A stretch of DNA of 64,000 nucleotides. Source: Roseomonas mucosa ATCC BAA-692 (GTDB taxonomy: Bacteria > Pseudomonadota > Alphaproteobacteria > Acetobacterales > Acetobacteraceae). The stretch is taken from the NCBI RefSeq assembly GCF_000622225.1, contig NZ_JHWD01000001.1, positions 186,001 to 250,000 on the forward strand. Direction: 5' to 3'. This document shows positions 54,658 to 64,000 of the stretch, piece by piece (the stretch's first letter is position 1; each line of letters opens with the position of its first letter). The translations under genes and the position numbers were made by a program. Under the pieces are notes generated by a model, which was not told the origin of the DNA, ran no database searches, and worked only from the letters and a program-made list of their open reading frames with translations.

Positions 54658-55872
54658 TCAGGCGGCCAGGAGTTCGTCGGCCGGGCCGAAGAACTCGTAG
54701 TGGATGCGGTCCGCCGGCACGCCGGCCTGGGCCAGCCCGTTCACGAAGAGGCGCAGGAAGGGACGTGGGCCGCAAAGGAAGATGTCCGCCTCCCGCGCCG
54801 GGGTGTTGGCGAGGAGCCATTCCGGGCTGATGCAGCCGGCCACGTCGTAGTCGCGGCCGGCGACGTCATGGGAATGCGGCGCCTCGTAGAAGGTGGTGAC
54901 GTGGATGCGCGGGTTTTCAGCCGCCAGCTCCCGCGTGCGGGCGCCCATGGCGTGGGTGCCGCTGTTGCGCGTGCCGTGGATGTAGTGCGCCTCCAGATCC
55001 GGCCGTTCCGCCGCGATGCTTTCCAGCATGCTCAGCATCGGCGTCAGCCCGACGCCGCCGCTCAGCAGCACCACCGGACGCTCTTGCTGGCGGGTCTCCA
55101 GGAAGAACTCGCCGGCCGGCACGCCCACCTTCAGCACCGTGCCCGCCTGGACCACGTCGTGCAGCCAGTTGGACACCACGCCCATCGGCTCGCGCTTGAC
55201 GCTGATCCGGTAGCGCCGGTCGTCGGGGGCGGAGGAGATGCTGTAGTTCCGCTTCAGCGGATGCTGGCCCGGCAGGTCGAGCCAGAAGGTCAGGTACTGG
55301 CCGGGACGGTGCCGCACCACCGGGGCACCATCCACCGGCTCCAGCACGAAGGAGGTGACGATCCCGCTCTCCTCCCGCTTCTCGGCGACGCGGAAGTCGC
55401 GCCAGCCGCTCCAGCCGCCGGGCGCCATGGCCTGGTCGCGGTAGATCTCGGCCTCGCGCCCGATCAGCAGCTCCGCCAGGAACCAGTAGGCCTCGCCCCA
55501 GGCGGTCAGGATCTCCGGCGTCGCCGCCTCGCCCAGCACGTCCTGGATGGCGCCGAGCAGCGAGGTCGCCACGTGCGGGTAGTGCTCGGGCAGGATGTTC
55601 AGCCCGACATGCTTCTGCGCGATGCGTTCCACCGCATGGCCGAGCACGCCGAGATTGTCGATGTTCTGCGCATAGGCCAGCACCGCCGCCGCCAGGGCGC
55701 GGGGCTGGGAGCCCGTCTCGCCGTGGTGCGACTGGTTGAACAGGTCGCGGATCTCCGGGTTCTGGAACATCCGCTCGTACATGCGTCGGGTGATGGCCAG
55801 GCCGTGCGCTTCCAGCGCCGGCACGGTCGCCTTCACGATGCGGATGGTGTTCTCGCCGAGGGGCCTGGGCAT
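54658..55872 (-). CDS. hmp: flavohaemoprotein, nitric oxide dioxygenase
   Basis: Converts nitric oxide and oxygen to nitrate, protecting against nitrosative stress. The 404-residue protein has a globin domain with Y32 (B10), Q56 (E7) and proximal H88 (F8), each three residues beyond the E. coli Hmp numbering. The FAD domain has LKRNYSISSAPDDRRYRISV, and the NAD domain has VVLLSGGVGLTPMLSML and DIFLCGPRPFLRLF. ATG 55872 is chosen because GGAG lies six bases before it and earlier ATGs (55884, 55893) fall on or beside the operator. It is divergent from nsrR, with two operator-like palindromes between. Confidence 0.94.
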   Translation of the reverse strand: MPRPLGENTIRIVKATVPALEAHGLAITRRMYERMFQNPEIRDLFNQSHHGETGSQPRALAAAVLAYAQNIDNLGVLGHAVERIAQKHVGLNILPEHYPHVATSLLGAIQDVLGEAATPEILTAWGEAYWFLAELLIGREAEIYRDQAMAPGGWSGWRDFRVAEKREESGIVTSFVLEPVDGAPVVRHRPGQYLTFWLDLPGQHPLKRNYSISSAPDDRRYRISVKREPMGVVSNWLHDVVQAGTVLKVGVPAGEFFLETRQQERPVVLLSGGVGLTPMLSMLESIAAERPDLEAHYIHGTRNSGTHAMGARTRELAAENPRIHVTTFYEAPHSHDVAGRDYDVAGCISPEWLLANTPAREADIFLCGPRPFLRLFVNGLAQAGVPADRIHYEFFGPADELLAA

Positions 55873-55884
55873 GGCCAGCTCCAT

Positions 55885-55907
55885 AAGGTGCATTCGATAT
55901 GCATCTT
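55885..55907. promoter_or_regulatory. NsrR operator 1 (hmp side)
   Basis: A 23-base near-perfect dyad: AAGGTGCAT, seven bases, then ATGCATCTT in reading order (positions 55885-55893 and 55899-55907, sharing the centre). It matches the NsrR consensus of two AAGATGCAT-like half-sites in inverted orientation. It overlaps the -10 box of the hmp promoter (55905-55910). Confidence 0.85.
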
Positions 55908-55933
55908 ATAATCTCCTGGCAAAAAGGTGTAAA
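55905..55933 (-). promoter_or_regulatory. hmp promoter
   Basis: On the minus strand TTTACA (55933-55928) and TATAAG (55910-55905) are separated by exactly 17 bases. The -35 box lies in NsrR operator 2 and the -10 box overlaps operator 1, so bound NsrR would block polymerase. The leader to the chosen ATG is about 25 nt. Confidence 0.7.
55907..55912 (+). promoter_or_regulatory. -10 box for nsrR
   Basis: A consensus TATAAT on the plus strand at the edge of NsrR operator 1, 38 nt before the nsrR ATG. The -35 position is weak (TAAGGT). Operator 2 lies just downstream of the expected start point, so NsrR is probably autoregulated. Confidence 0.5.
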
Positions 55934-55946
55934 GGGAATACATCTT
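55924..55946. promoter_or_regulatory. NsrR operator 2 (nsrR side)
   Basis: A second 23-base dyad of the same design: AAGGTGTA, seven bases, TACATCTT. One arm differs from perfect by a single base. It is centred 39 bases from operator 1, nearly four helical turns, so both lie on about the same face of the DNA. It ends four bases before the nsrR ATG. Confidence 0.75.
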
Positions 55947-55950
55947 ATCC

Positions 55951-56454
55951 ATGCGCCTGACCCTGCATTCCGACTACGCGCTGCGCACGCTGATCTTCCT
56001 GGGTCTGCGGCCGCAGCGGCTGGTCTCCATCGCCGAGATCGCGAAGGCCTACCGGATTTCCGAGAACCACCTGACCAAGGTGGTGCACCGGCTGGGCCAG
56101 GCGGGTTTCGTGGAGACGCTGCGCGGGCGGGGCGGCGGGCTGCGCCTGGCCCGTCCGCCGGAGGAGATCCGCATCGGCGACGTGGTGCGGGCGACGGAGG
56201 AGGACCTGGCCCTGGTCACCTGCTTCGCCCCGGACGGCACGCCGCTGCCGGGCGTGGGTTGCGCCATCTCGGGGGCCTGCCGCCTCCAAGGCGCGCTGGC
56301 CGAGGCCCTGGGTGCCTTCATGGCGGTGCTGGACGGGCGGACGCTGCGCGACATGCTGGGCCCGACCGCCCCCGTGTTGCGTCAGAGGCTGGGGATGGAG
56401 GGCGCGCCGGGGGATGGTTCCCCGGAAGCGCTGGCGGAGGTTCCTCCGGCATGA
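55951..56454 (+). CDS. nsrR: Rrf2 family nitric oxide-sensing repressor NsrR
   Basis: A 167-residue iron-sulphur transcription factor. The N-terminal winged helix reads MRLTLHSDYALRTLIFLG then ISENHLTKVVHRLGQAGFVE (recognition helix) and GRGGGLRLARPPEEIRIGDV, the wing, all NsrR-like. Cluster ligands C91, C104 and C110 are present, as is Asp8, a ligand in studied NsrR proteins. The C91-C104 spacing is 12 residues against 4 in E. coli NsrR, because of an inserted APDGTPLPGV loop. The divergent hmp and two matching palindromes support the call. The DUF488 gene overlaps its end by four bases. Confidence 0.9.
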   Translation: MRLTLHSDYALRTLIFLGLRPQRLVSIAEIAKAYRISENHLTKVVHRLGQAGFVETLRGRGGGLRLARPPEEIRIGDVVRATEEDLALVTCFAPDGTPLPGVGCAISGACRLQGALAEALGAFMAVLDGRTLRDMLGPTAPVLRQRLGMEGAPGDGSPEALAEVPPA

Positions 56455-56867
56455 CCGGGCGCCGGGTCGTGCCGGAGGTCCGGATCCGGCGGGTCTATGA
56501 TCCGCCGGAGGAGGCGGACGGGTTCCGCATCCTGGTGGACCGTCTCTGGCCGCGCGGGCTGCGGCGCGACGGAGCCTGGATCGACCTGTGGCTGAAGGAA
56601 GTCGCGCCCAGCAACGCGCTGCGCCAGTGGTTCGGGCACGACCCGGCCCGCTGGACGGAGTTCCGCACCCGCTACCGGGCGGAGCTGCGCGGCAGCCCCG
56701 CCCTGGAAAGCCTGCGGGCCGAGGTGGCGCGGCACCGGCGGGTCACGCTGCTCTTCGGGGCGCGGGACGTGGCCCACAACAACGCCGTGGTGCTGCGGGA
56801 GATCTGCGCCCGGGGCGGGCGGGGTCAGACCCCCGCCGCGCCCGCCGTCATGCCGCCGCAGACATAG
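56451..56867 (+). CDS. DUF488 family protein (YeaO-like)
   Basis: A 138-residue protein of the DUF488 family. Diagnostic blocks are IRRVYDPPEEADGFRILVDR, LWPRGLRRDGAWIDLWLKEV, APSNALRQWFGHDPARWTEF and TLLFGARDVAHNNAVVL. Molecular function is not established. It begins inside the nsrR stop (ATGA), so it is translated with nsrR and likely responds to nitric oxide. Its last 43 nt overlap the convergent SDR gene. Confidence 0.88.
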   Translation: MTGRRVVPEVRIRRVYDPPEEADGFRILVDRLWPRGLRRDGAWIDLWLKEVAPSNALRQWFGHDPARWTEFRTRYRAELRGSPALESLRAEVARHRRVTLLFGARDVAHNNAVVLREICARGGRGQTPAAPAVMPPQT

Positions 56868-57544
56868 AGCACCTGCCCGGTCACGAAGCCGCTGCGCGCG
56901 TCGAGCAGGAAGGACACGGCCTGCGCCACGTCCTCCGGCCGGCCCATGCGGCGGACGGGGATGTTCTCGGTGATGGCGCGGGTCCGCTCGCTGCCGGGCG
57001 GGTTGGCGCGGTCGAACAGCGCGGTGCGGATCGGGCCGGGGCCGACCGCGTTGGCGGTGATCCCCCGGGGGCCGAGTTCCAGCGCCCAGACCCGCGTCAT
57101 GCCGATCAGCCCGGCCTTGGTCGCGGCATAGGCGCTGCGCCATTCCTTGCCGAGCGCGGCGCGGGAGGAGACGTTCACCACCCGGCCGAAGCCGGCCTCC
57201 TTCATCCCCGGCAGCAGCGCCTGCAGGCATTGCAGGGCGCAGCGCAGGTTCAGCGCCACGGCGCGGTCCAGGGTGGTGAGGTCCTGCTCCTCCACCGGCC
57301 CGGGCAGGACCACGCCGACATTGTTCACCAGCCGGGTGATCGGCCCGGCCCGCAGCGCCTGTTCCAGCGCCCGGGCGGTCTGCGCCGGGTCGGACAGGTC
57401 GGCGCGCAGGATGCCGTCCCCTTCCTCGCCCTCGATGTCGATCACCACCGGCTCGTAGCCGTCCTCGCGGCAGCGTTCCGCCACCGCACGCCCGATCCCG
57501 GAGGCACCGCCGGTGACCAGGACACGTTCCCTCGGCATGGGCAT
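56825..57544 (-). CDS. SDR family oxidoreductase
   Basis: A 239-residue classical short-chain dehydrogenase/reductase. The cofactor motif is TGGASGIGRAV (TGxxxGIG) at about residues 11-21. NNVG replaces the usual NNAG (about 94-97). Catalytic Ser is in VNVSSRAALG and YxxxK is Y-A-A-T-K. ENIPVRRMGRPEDVAQAVSF and the terminal GQVLYVCGGM are standard. The acidic ends of strand 2 (VIDIEG) suggest NAD rather than NADP. It starts four bases after the Bug-type gene stop, so the two form an operon. The substrate is unknown. Confidence 0.9.
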   Translation of the reverse strand: MPMPRERVLVTGGASGIGRAVAERCREDGYEPVVIDIEGEEGDGILRADLSDPAQTARALEQALRAGPITRLVNNVGVVLPGPVEEQDLTTLDRAVALNLRCALQCLQALLPGMKEAGFGRVVNVSSRAALGKEWRSAYAATKAGLIGMTRVWALELGPRGITANAVGPGPIRTALFDRANPPGSERTRAITENIPVRRMGRPEDVAQAVSFLLDARSGFVTGQVLYVCGGMTAGAAGV

Positions 57545-57548
57545 CGGC

Positions 57549-58550
57549 TCAGTCCACCGTCACCTTGGCCCTCCGCACGACCTCGCCCCAGCGCGTGATC
57601 TCGGAGGCGATGAAGGCCTCGAACTCCTCCGGCGTGTCGCCCACCGGCTCGGCGCCTTGCTCCCGCACCTTGGCGATGGTGGCCGGCTCGGCCAGCGCGG
57701 CGCGGATCTCCGTGGCCAGGCGGTCCACCAGCGGGCGCGACATCCGGGCCGGGGCCTGGATGCCGAACCAGGCCAGGGCCTGCACCCCCGGCTGCCCCGC
57801 CTCGGTGGTGGTGGGCACCTCCGGCAGGGCCGGGCTGCGCTCGGCGCTGGTGACGGCCAGCGCGCGCAGCCGGCCATCCTTGATATGGCCCAGCGAGGAG
57901 GGGAGGTTGTCCACCGCCATGTCCACCCGCCCGGCGATGACATCGGTGATCATCGGCCCGGCGCCGCGATAGGGCACATGGGTCAGGTCGATCCCGGCCT
58001 CCAGCTTCAGCAGCTCCCCGGTCAGGTGCAGGCTGGTGCCGTTGCCCGAACTGGCGAAGGTCATGCCCGGGCTCTTCCGTGCCGCCGCGACGAAGTCCGG
58101 CAGCGTCTTCAGCGGCGAGGTGGCGGGCACCATGATGACGTTCGGCAGCTTCGCCATGTTGGAGACGGCGACGAGGTCCTGCGGCTTGAAGGTCAGCGTC
58201 TTGCCGTAGAGGGCGTAGTTGATGGCGCCCGTGCCGATCGTGGTCATCAGCAGGGTGGTGCCGTCCGGTTCGGCGCGCACCACGGCCTCGCTGCCGATCA
58301 CCCCGGCCGCGCCCGCCCGGTTCTCGACCACCACCGCCACGCCGAGCCTGGAGCCGAGCCGGTCGGCCAGGATGCGCGCCAGGATGTCGGTGGTGCCGGC
58401 CGGGGGGAAGGGCACGACGATGCGGGTCGTCCGCTCGGGCCAGGGCGTGGCCGGCTTTGCCTGCGCCAGCGCGGGCCGGCCGGGCAGGGCAAGGGCCGGA
58501 AGGGCGGCCAGGGCGGCGGCACCCAGGAGGCGCCGGGTCGGATGGGGCAT
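57549..58550 (-). CDS. tripartite tricarboxylate transporter substrate-binding protein (Bug family)
   Basis: A 333-residue periplasmic binding protein of the Bug/TctC family. A twin-Arg-containing n-region ([12 protein letters not shown]) and signal peptide end at ALAQAKP (about residue 30). The family segments [57 protein letters not shown] and [20 protein letters not shown] follow. These proteins bind small carboxylates. No tctA/tctB permease genes are adjacent, as is common for Bug proteins. The start at 58550 is preceded by GGGAGAAG. The SDR gene follows directly and may act on the imported compound. Confidence 0.92.
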   Translation of the reverse strand: MPHPTRRLLGAAALAALPALALPGRPALAQAKPATPWPERTTRIVVPFPPAGTTDILARILADRLGSRLGVAVVVENRAGAAGVIGSEAVVRAEPDGTTLLMTTIGTGAINYALYGKTLTFKPQDLVAVSNMAKLPNVIMVPATSPLKTLPDFVAAARKSPGMTFASSGNGTSLHLTGELLKLEAGIDLTHVPYRGAGPMITDVIAGRVDMAVDNLPSSLGHIKDGRLRALAVTSAERSPALPEVPTTTEAGQPGVQALAWFGIQAPARMSRPLVDRLATEIRAALAEPATIAKVREQGAEPVGDTPEEFEAFIASEITRWGEVVRRAKVTVD

Positions 58551-58899
58551 GGATGTCTTCTCCCGCCGCCCTCTTGCTTCCGGACCTGGGAGAGGCCGGG
58601 CCGGGGGCGTTGCTGCGGCGATCATCCGACAGGCGGGCGGCACTGTCACCCCCGCTCCCGGCCCGTTCCCCCGCCGCTGGTCCCCTCCGCTGGCGGAGGG
58701 TTCCCCGTGCGCGAGGGGCTGCCGCGAGGGGCTGCACGGCCCGATCCGGGAGGGGGATTCCGGGGTGCCTCCGGACGGGGAGGCGCGGTGCGCAGGCGGG
58801 GCCGTGGCGGGGAAAAGTGGCCGCCCCTTTGCGCCGGGCGCCGTGCCGCGCTATGCCGCAGGGGTTCCATTCCCTGCCCGAGAAGACCAGCGCCGGCCG
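58551..58899. other. 349-bp divergent gap before alaS
   Basis: No supported gene. TTGCGC (58829-58834) and TATGCC (58852-58857) with 17 bases between make a plausible alaS promoter, leaving a leader of about 36 nt. The middle has GC-rich inverted segments such as CCCTCCGCTGGCGGAGGG (about 58684-58701) and repeated CGAGGGGCTGC. I see no riboswitch. Confidence 0.4.
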
Positions 58900-61545
<2,646 letters not shown>

Positions 61546-61608
61546 CCGGCAGCAGGCCGAGGGCGATGTTATAACGTCCAGATCCTTGTTTTCACGAATG
61601 ACTTGATC

Positions 61609-61634
61609 GGGCGGTACGCAACAGCGCACCGCCC
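61609..61634 (+). terminator. hairpin after alaS
   Basis: GGGCGGTACGC and GCGCACCGCCC pair with one A-C mismatch around an ACAA-type loop (61609-61634), 63 bases after the alaS stop and 45 before the next gene. CGGAACGTTTCT follows, so it may end alaS transcripts, or it may be part of the leader of the dehydrogenase gene. Confidence 0.4.
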
Positions 61635-61678
61635 CGGAACGTTTCTGGCCGGTCCACGTCATTCGGGAAGAACCGGTC

Positions 61679-62854
61679 ATGAAGGCACTCACCTGGCAGG
61701 GCCGCGGCACCATCCGCTGCGAGACCGTGCCCGATCCGCAGATCCAGGACGGGCGCGATGCCATCATCAAGGTGACGGCCTGCGCCATCTGCGGCTCCGA
61801 CCTCCACCTGATGGGCGGTTATGTCCCGACCATGGAGAAGGGCGACGTGCTCGGCCATGAATGCATGGGCGAGGTGGTCGAGGTCGGCAAGGAGAACACG
61901 GCGCTGAAGGTCGGCGACCGGATCGTGGTGCCCTTCACCATCTGCTGCGGCGCCTGCCGGCAGTGCCAATGGGGCAACTGGAGCCTCTGCGAGCGCACCA
62001 ACCCCAACGGCAAGATGCAGGCGGAGCAGTTCGGCTACGCCACCGCCGGGCTCTTCGGCTACTCGCATATCACCGGCGGCTTCCCGGGCGGGCAGGCGGA
62101 GTATCTGCGCATCCCCTATGCCGACGTGACCCATCTGAAGGTGCCGGAGGATCTGTCGGACGAGCAGGTGCTCTTTCTCTCCGACATCTTCCCCACGGCC
62201 TACATGGCTGCCGACCATTGCGACATCAAAGGCGGTGAGACCATCGCCGTCTGGGGCTGCGGCCCGGTCGGCATCCTCACCATCAAGTCGTGCTTCCTGC
62301 TGGGCGCGGCGCGGGTGATCGCCATCGACACGGTGCCGGAGCGGCTCGCCATGGCGCGGGAGGCCGGGGCCGAGGTGATCGACTATGCCGAGGGCAAGGT
62401 GCAGGAGAGCATCCTGGAGCTCACCAAGGGGCTGGGCCCCGACGCGGTGATCGAGGCGGTCGGCATGGAAAGCCATGGCGCCGACACGCTGGTGCAGAAG
62501 GTCGCCTCGGCGGTGATGAGCAAGACCATCAGCATGGAGCGCGCCTTCGCCCTGAACCAGGCAATCCTGGCCTGCCGTCCGGGGGGCATCGTGTCCGTGC
62601 CGGGGGTCTATGTGGCTTTCGACCCGGTGGCCATGGGGGCCTTCATGAACAAGGGCCTGACCATGAGGACGGGCCAGACCCATATGCACCGCTACATGAA
62701 GCCCCTGCTGGAGCGGATCCGGAAGGGGGAGATCGACCCCTCCTTCATCATCACCCACCGTTCCAGCAGCCTGGAGGACGGACCGGACCTCTACGACACC
62801 TTCCGCGAGAAGAAGGACAACTGCATCAAGGTGGTGTTCAGGCCCCACGGCTGA
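61679..62854 (+). CDS. zinc-dependent alcohol dehydrogenase family protein
   Basis: A 391-residue medium-chain dehydrogenase of the glutathione-independent formaldehyde-dehydrogenase-like branch. Catalytic zinc ligands are C38 (ICGSDLH), H60-E61 (LGHECMGEV) and a later acidic residue. The structural zinc cluster is CCGACRQC with C104. The Rossmann motif is WGCGPVGILTIKSC with the NAD-selecting Asp in AIDTVPERL. Members of this branch oxidise aldehydes or small alcohols, and the true substrate is open. GGGAAGAA precedes the ATG. Confidence 0.9.
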   Translation: MKALTWQGRGTIRCETVPDPQIQDGRDAIIKVTACAICGSDLHLMGGYVPTMEKGDVLGHECMGEVVEVGKENTALKVGDRIVVPFTICCGACRQCQWGNWSLCERTNPNGKMQAEQFGYATAGLFGYSHITGGFPGGQAEYLRIPYADVTHLKVPEDLSDEQVLFLSDIFPTAYMAADHCDIKGGETIAVWGCGPVGILTIKSCFLLGAARVIAIDTVPERLAMAREAGAEVIDYAEGKVQESILELTKGLGPDAVIEAVGMESHGADTLVQKVASAVMSKTISMERAFALNQAILACRPGGIVSVPGVYVAFDPVAMGAFMNKGLTMRTGQTHMHRYMKPLLERIRKGEIDPSFIITHRSSSLEDGPDLYDTFREKKDNCIKVVFRPHG

Positions 62855-62985
62855 CACCACCTGCCGGCCCGCATGGCTGGCTCGCGGGGGAGGGGGCGGA
62901 TTCGCCTTCCCTTCCCGCGCAAACCCGTCTAAACGCGCCGCACCCTGCCGGGCGTGAGGCATCGCGCCCGGCTATGCCTGTTCGC

Positions 62986-63017
62986 GCCCATGGCATCCCG
63001 CCATGACGGCCATGGGC
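62986..63017 (+). promoter_or_regulatory. candidate S6:S18 leader hairpin of rpsF
   Basis: GCCCATGGC and GCCATGGGC form a perfect nine-base-pair stem with a 14-base loop that contains CCCG, 24 nt before the rpsF ATG. In many bacteria the S6:S18 pair binds a hairpin with a CCG-bearing loop or bulge in this leader to control its own synthesis. The position and CCG fit, but the full motif cannot be confirmed by eye. Confidence 0.45.
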
Positions 63018-63040
63018 TGAGACATCCGCAGGGAGAATTC

Positions 63041-63505
63041 ATGCCGCTTTACGAAACCGTGCTGATCGCACGTAACGAGCTCACGCAGCAGCAGGTCGAG
63101 GCCGTGGCCGATCAGGTCACCGCCATCCTGACCGAGGCTGGCGGCGAGGTGAAGAAGCGCGAGTACTGGGGCCTCCGTGGCCTCGCCTACCGCATCAAGA
63201 AGAACCGCAAGGGGCACTACATGCTCCTCGGCCTCGACTGCGCCCCCGCCGTCGAGCAGGAAGTCGCCCGCCAGCTCGGCCTGAACGAGGACGTGCTGCG
63301 CCACATGACGCTGCGCGTGGAAGAGATCACGGACGAGCCCTCCGCCATCCTGGCCCGCCGTGGCGAGGATCGTGAGCGCGACCGTGGCTTCCGTGGCCCG
63401 CGCCCGGCCGGCCGCTTCTCCTCGGGCCGCCGCGACCGCGACGACCGCGAGGAATTCCGTGCGCGTCCGCGCGACGAGATCGAGCAGCCGCAGGGCGAGG
63501 AGTAA
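63041..63505 (+). CDS. rpsF: 30S ribosomal protein S6
   Basis: Small-subunit ribosomal protein that binds S18 and 16S rRNA. The 154-residue protein begins [20 protein letters not shown] and has [20 protein letters not shown], the conserved RNA-contact strand. After the core (about residue 105) there is a 45-residue Arg/Asp/Gly-rich tail, longer than in E. coli but usual for alphaproteobacteria. AGGGAGAA lies just before ATG 63041. rpsR follows after six bases. Confidence 0.97.
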   Translation: MPLYETVLIARNELTQQQVEAVADQVTAILTEAGGEVKKREYWGLRGLAYRIKKNRKGHYMLLGLDCAPAVEQEVARQLGLNEDVLRHMTLRVEEITDEPSAILARRGEDRERDRGFRGPRPAGRFSSGRRDRDDREEFRARPRDEIEQPQGEE

Positions 63506-63511
63506 GACACG

Positions 63512-63793
63512 ATGTCCGACACGAACACCGACATGACGCCCGCCGCCCGCCGCCCGGCCGTCGGCGCCCGCCGTCCGTTCTATCGCCGCCGCAAGTCCTG
63601 CCCCTTCTCCGGCCCGAACGCGCCGAAGATCGACTACAAGGACGTGCGCCTGCTGAGCCGCTTCCTGAGCGAGCGCGGCAAGATCGTGCCCTCCCGCATC
63701 ACGGCGGTCTCCGCCAAGAAGCAGCGCGAGCTGGCGAACGCCATCAAGCGCGCCCGCTTCCTGGCGCTGCTGCCCTACGTCATCAACGACTGA
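63512..63793 (+). CDS. rpsR: 30S ribosomal protein S18
   Basis: Partner of S6 in the 30S platform. The 93-residue protein has [20 protein letters not shown] then [20 protein letters not shown] and [20 protein letters not shown], the family core, and ends LLPYVIND. It has a single Cys, i.e. a form without a zinc knuckle. A 20-residue N-terminal extension precedes the core. It lies six bases after rpsF and ahead of the DUF2232 gene, the usual alphaproteobacterial order before rplI. Confidence 0.97.
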   Translation: MSDTNTDMTPAARRPAVGARRPFYRRRKSCPFSGPNAPKIDYKDVRLLSRFLSERGKIVPSRITAVSAKKQRELANAIKRARFLALLPYVIND

Positions 63794-63842
63794 CGGACGG
63801 CACGGAACAGAGAACGGAACGGGATAGGGAAAGGTGGCGGCG

Positions 63843-64000
63843 ATGCGCCCCACGGCTGGTGTCCTGAACGACCCGCGGATCCTGGCGGGCGGCGCGGCGG
63901 GCTTTGCCTGCGCGGCCGCCTGCCTTTGGGCCTTCCGTGGCCTGCCGCTCGGCACGCTGCTGCTCTGGGCGTCGTCGCTACCGCTCTTCCTGGCGGGGCT
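63843..64000 (+). CDS. DUF2232 family membrane protein, 3' partial
   Basis: The first 52 codons of a gene that runs off the right edge. The product starts MRPTAGVLNDPRILAGGAAG and is hydrophobic, with LLLWASSLPLFLAG as the second hydrophobic segment. DUF2232 (YybS-like) membrane proteins usually sit between rpsR and rplI in alphaproteobacteria, which is the main reason for the name. AGGGAAAGG lies eight bases before ATG 63843; a GTG at 63834 is an alternative start. Confidence 0.65.
   Translation, partial: MRPTAGVLNDPRILAGGAAGFACAAACLWAFRGLPLGTLLLWASSLPLFLAG

Overview
The window reads as chromosomal DNA of a high-GC (about 70% by eye) alphaproteobacterium, most likely an Acetobacteraceae member close to Roseomonas. 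The reasons are gene content and order (rpsF-rpsR-DUF2232, hisB..hisA, flgBC-fliEQR-flhB followed by a CckA-like kinase and recA), a GTTC-N7-GTTC type SOS box before recA, and an intracellular PHA depolymerase. Assignment is by recognition of protein families; no search was run. I see no rRNA, tRNA, CRISPR array, phage or intact insertion sequence.

Layout. 1-2121: end of a nucleoside-type ABC importer operon with cytidine deaminase. 2111-12178: single genes (nucleotidyltransferase, M81 peptidase, PHA depolymerase with a PhaR-like palindrome, GST, deoxyribosyltransferase, DUF3072, HemD, D-aminopeptidase, exonuclease). 12363-18709: bactofilin with a lipoprotein, a sugar/adenosine kinase, two small exported proteins, TypA. 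18759-29441: histidine biosynthesis in two leftward blocks, hisF-hisE-HIT-SirB1 and hisB-DUF2628-hisH-GNAT-hisA. They are separated by a foreign-looking block (solute-binding protein, glucokinase, D-threonine aldolase-like enzyme, RidA) that abuts a broken HAD gene. 29545-40497: TonB-like protein, HslVU, an AI-2E family permease with a long C-terminal domain, CsbD, RNase D, AspRS, EipB.

40545-49527: an OprB porin interrupted by one in-frame stop, then flagellar export and rod genes (fliO-fliP leftward; flgB, flgC, fliE, fliQ, fliR, flhB rightward), a CckA-like hybrid kinase and SOS-regulated recA. 49826-58550: solute-binding protein plus creatininase-family enzyme, DUF427, an FAD amine oxidase, the divergent nitric-oxide module hmp/nsrR with two matching operators and a DUF488 gene coupled to nsrR, an SDR and a Bug-type binding protein. 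58900-64000: alaS, a zinc alcohol dehydrogenase, rpsF, rpsR and the start of a DUF2232 gene.

The most useful observations are: a dispersed structured intergenic repeat of about 350 bp with inverted ends (full copies at 33152 and 54277, partial at 9415); the two NsrR operators with a widened cysteine spacing in NsrR; the PhaR-like box before phaZ; the unexplained palindrome at 23299; the split his operon with its truncated HAD scar; the porin nonsense codon; and unusual protein architectures (HisE with a basic tail, AI-2E permease with an extra alpha/beta domain). I found no clearly novel multi-gene defence or biosynthetic system.
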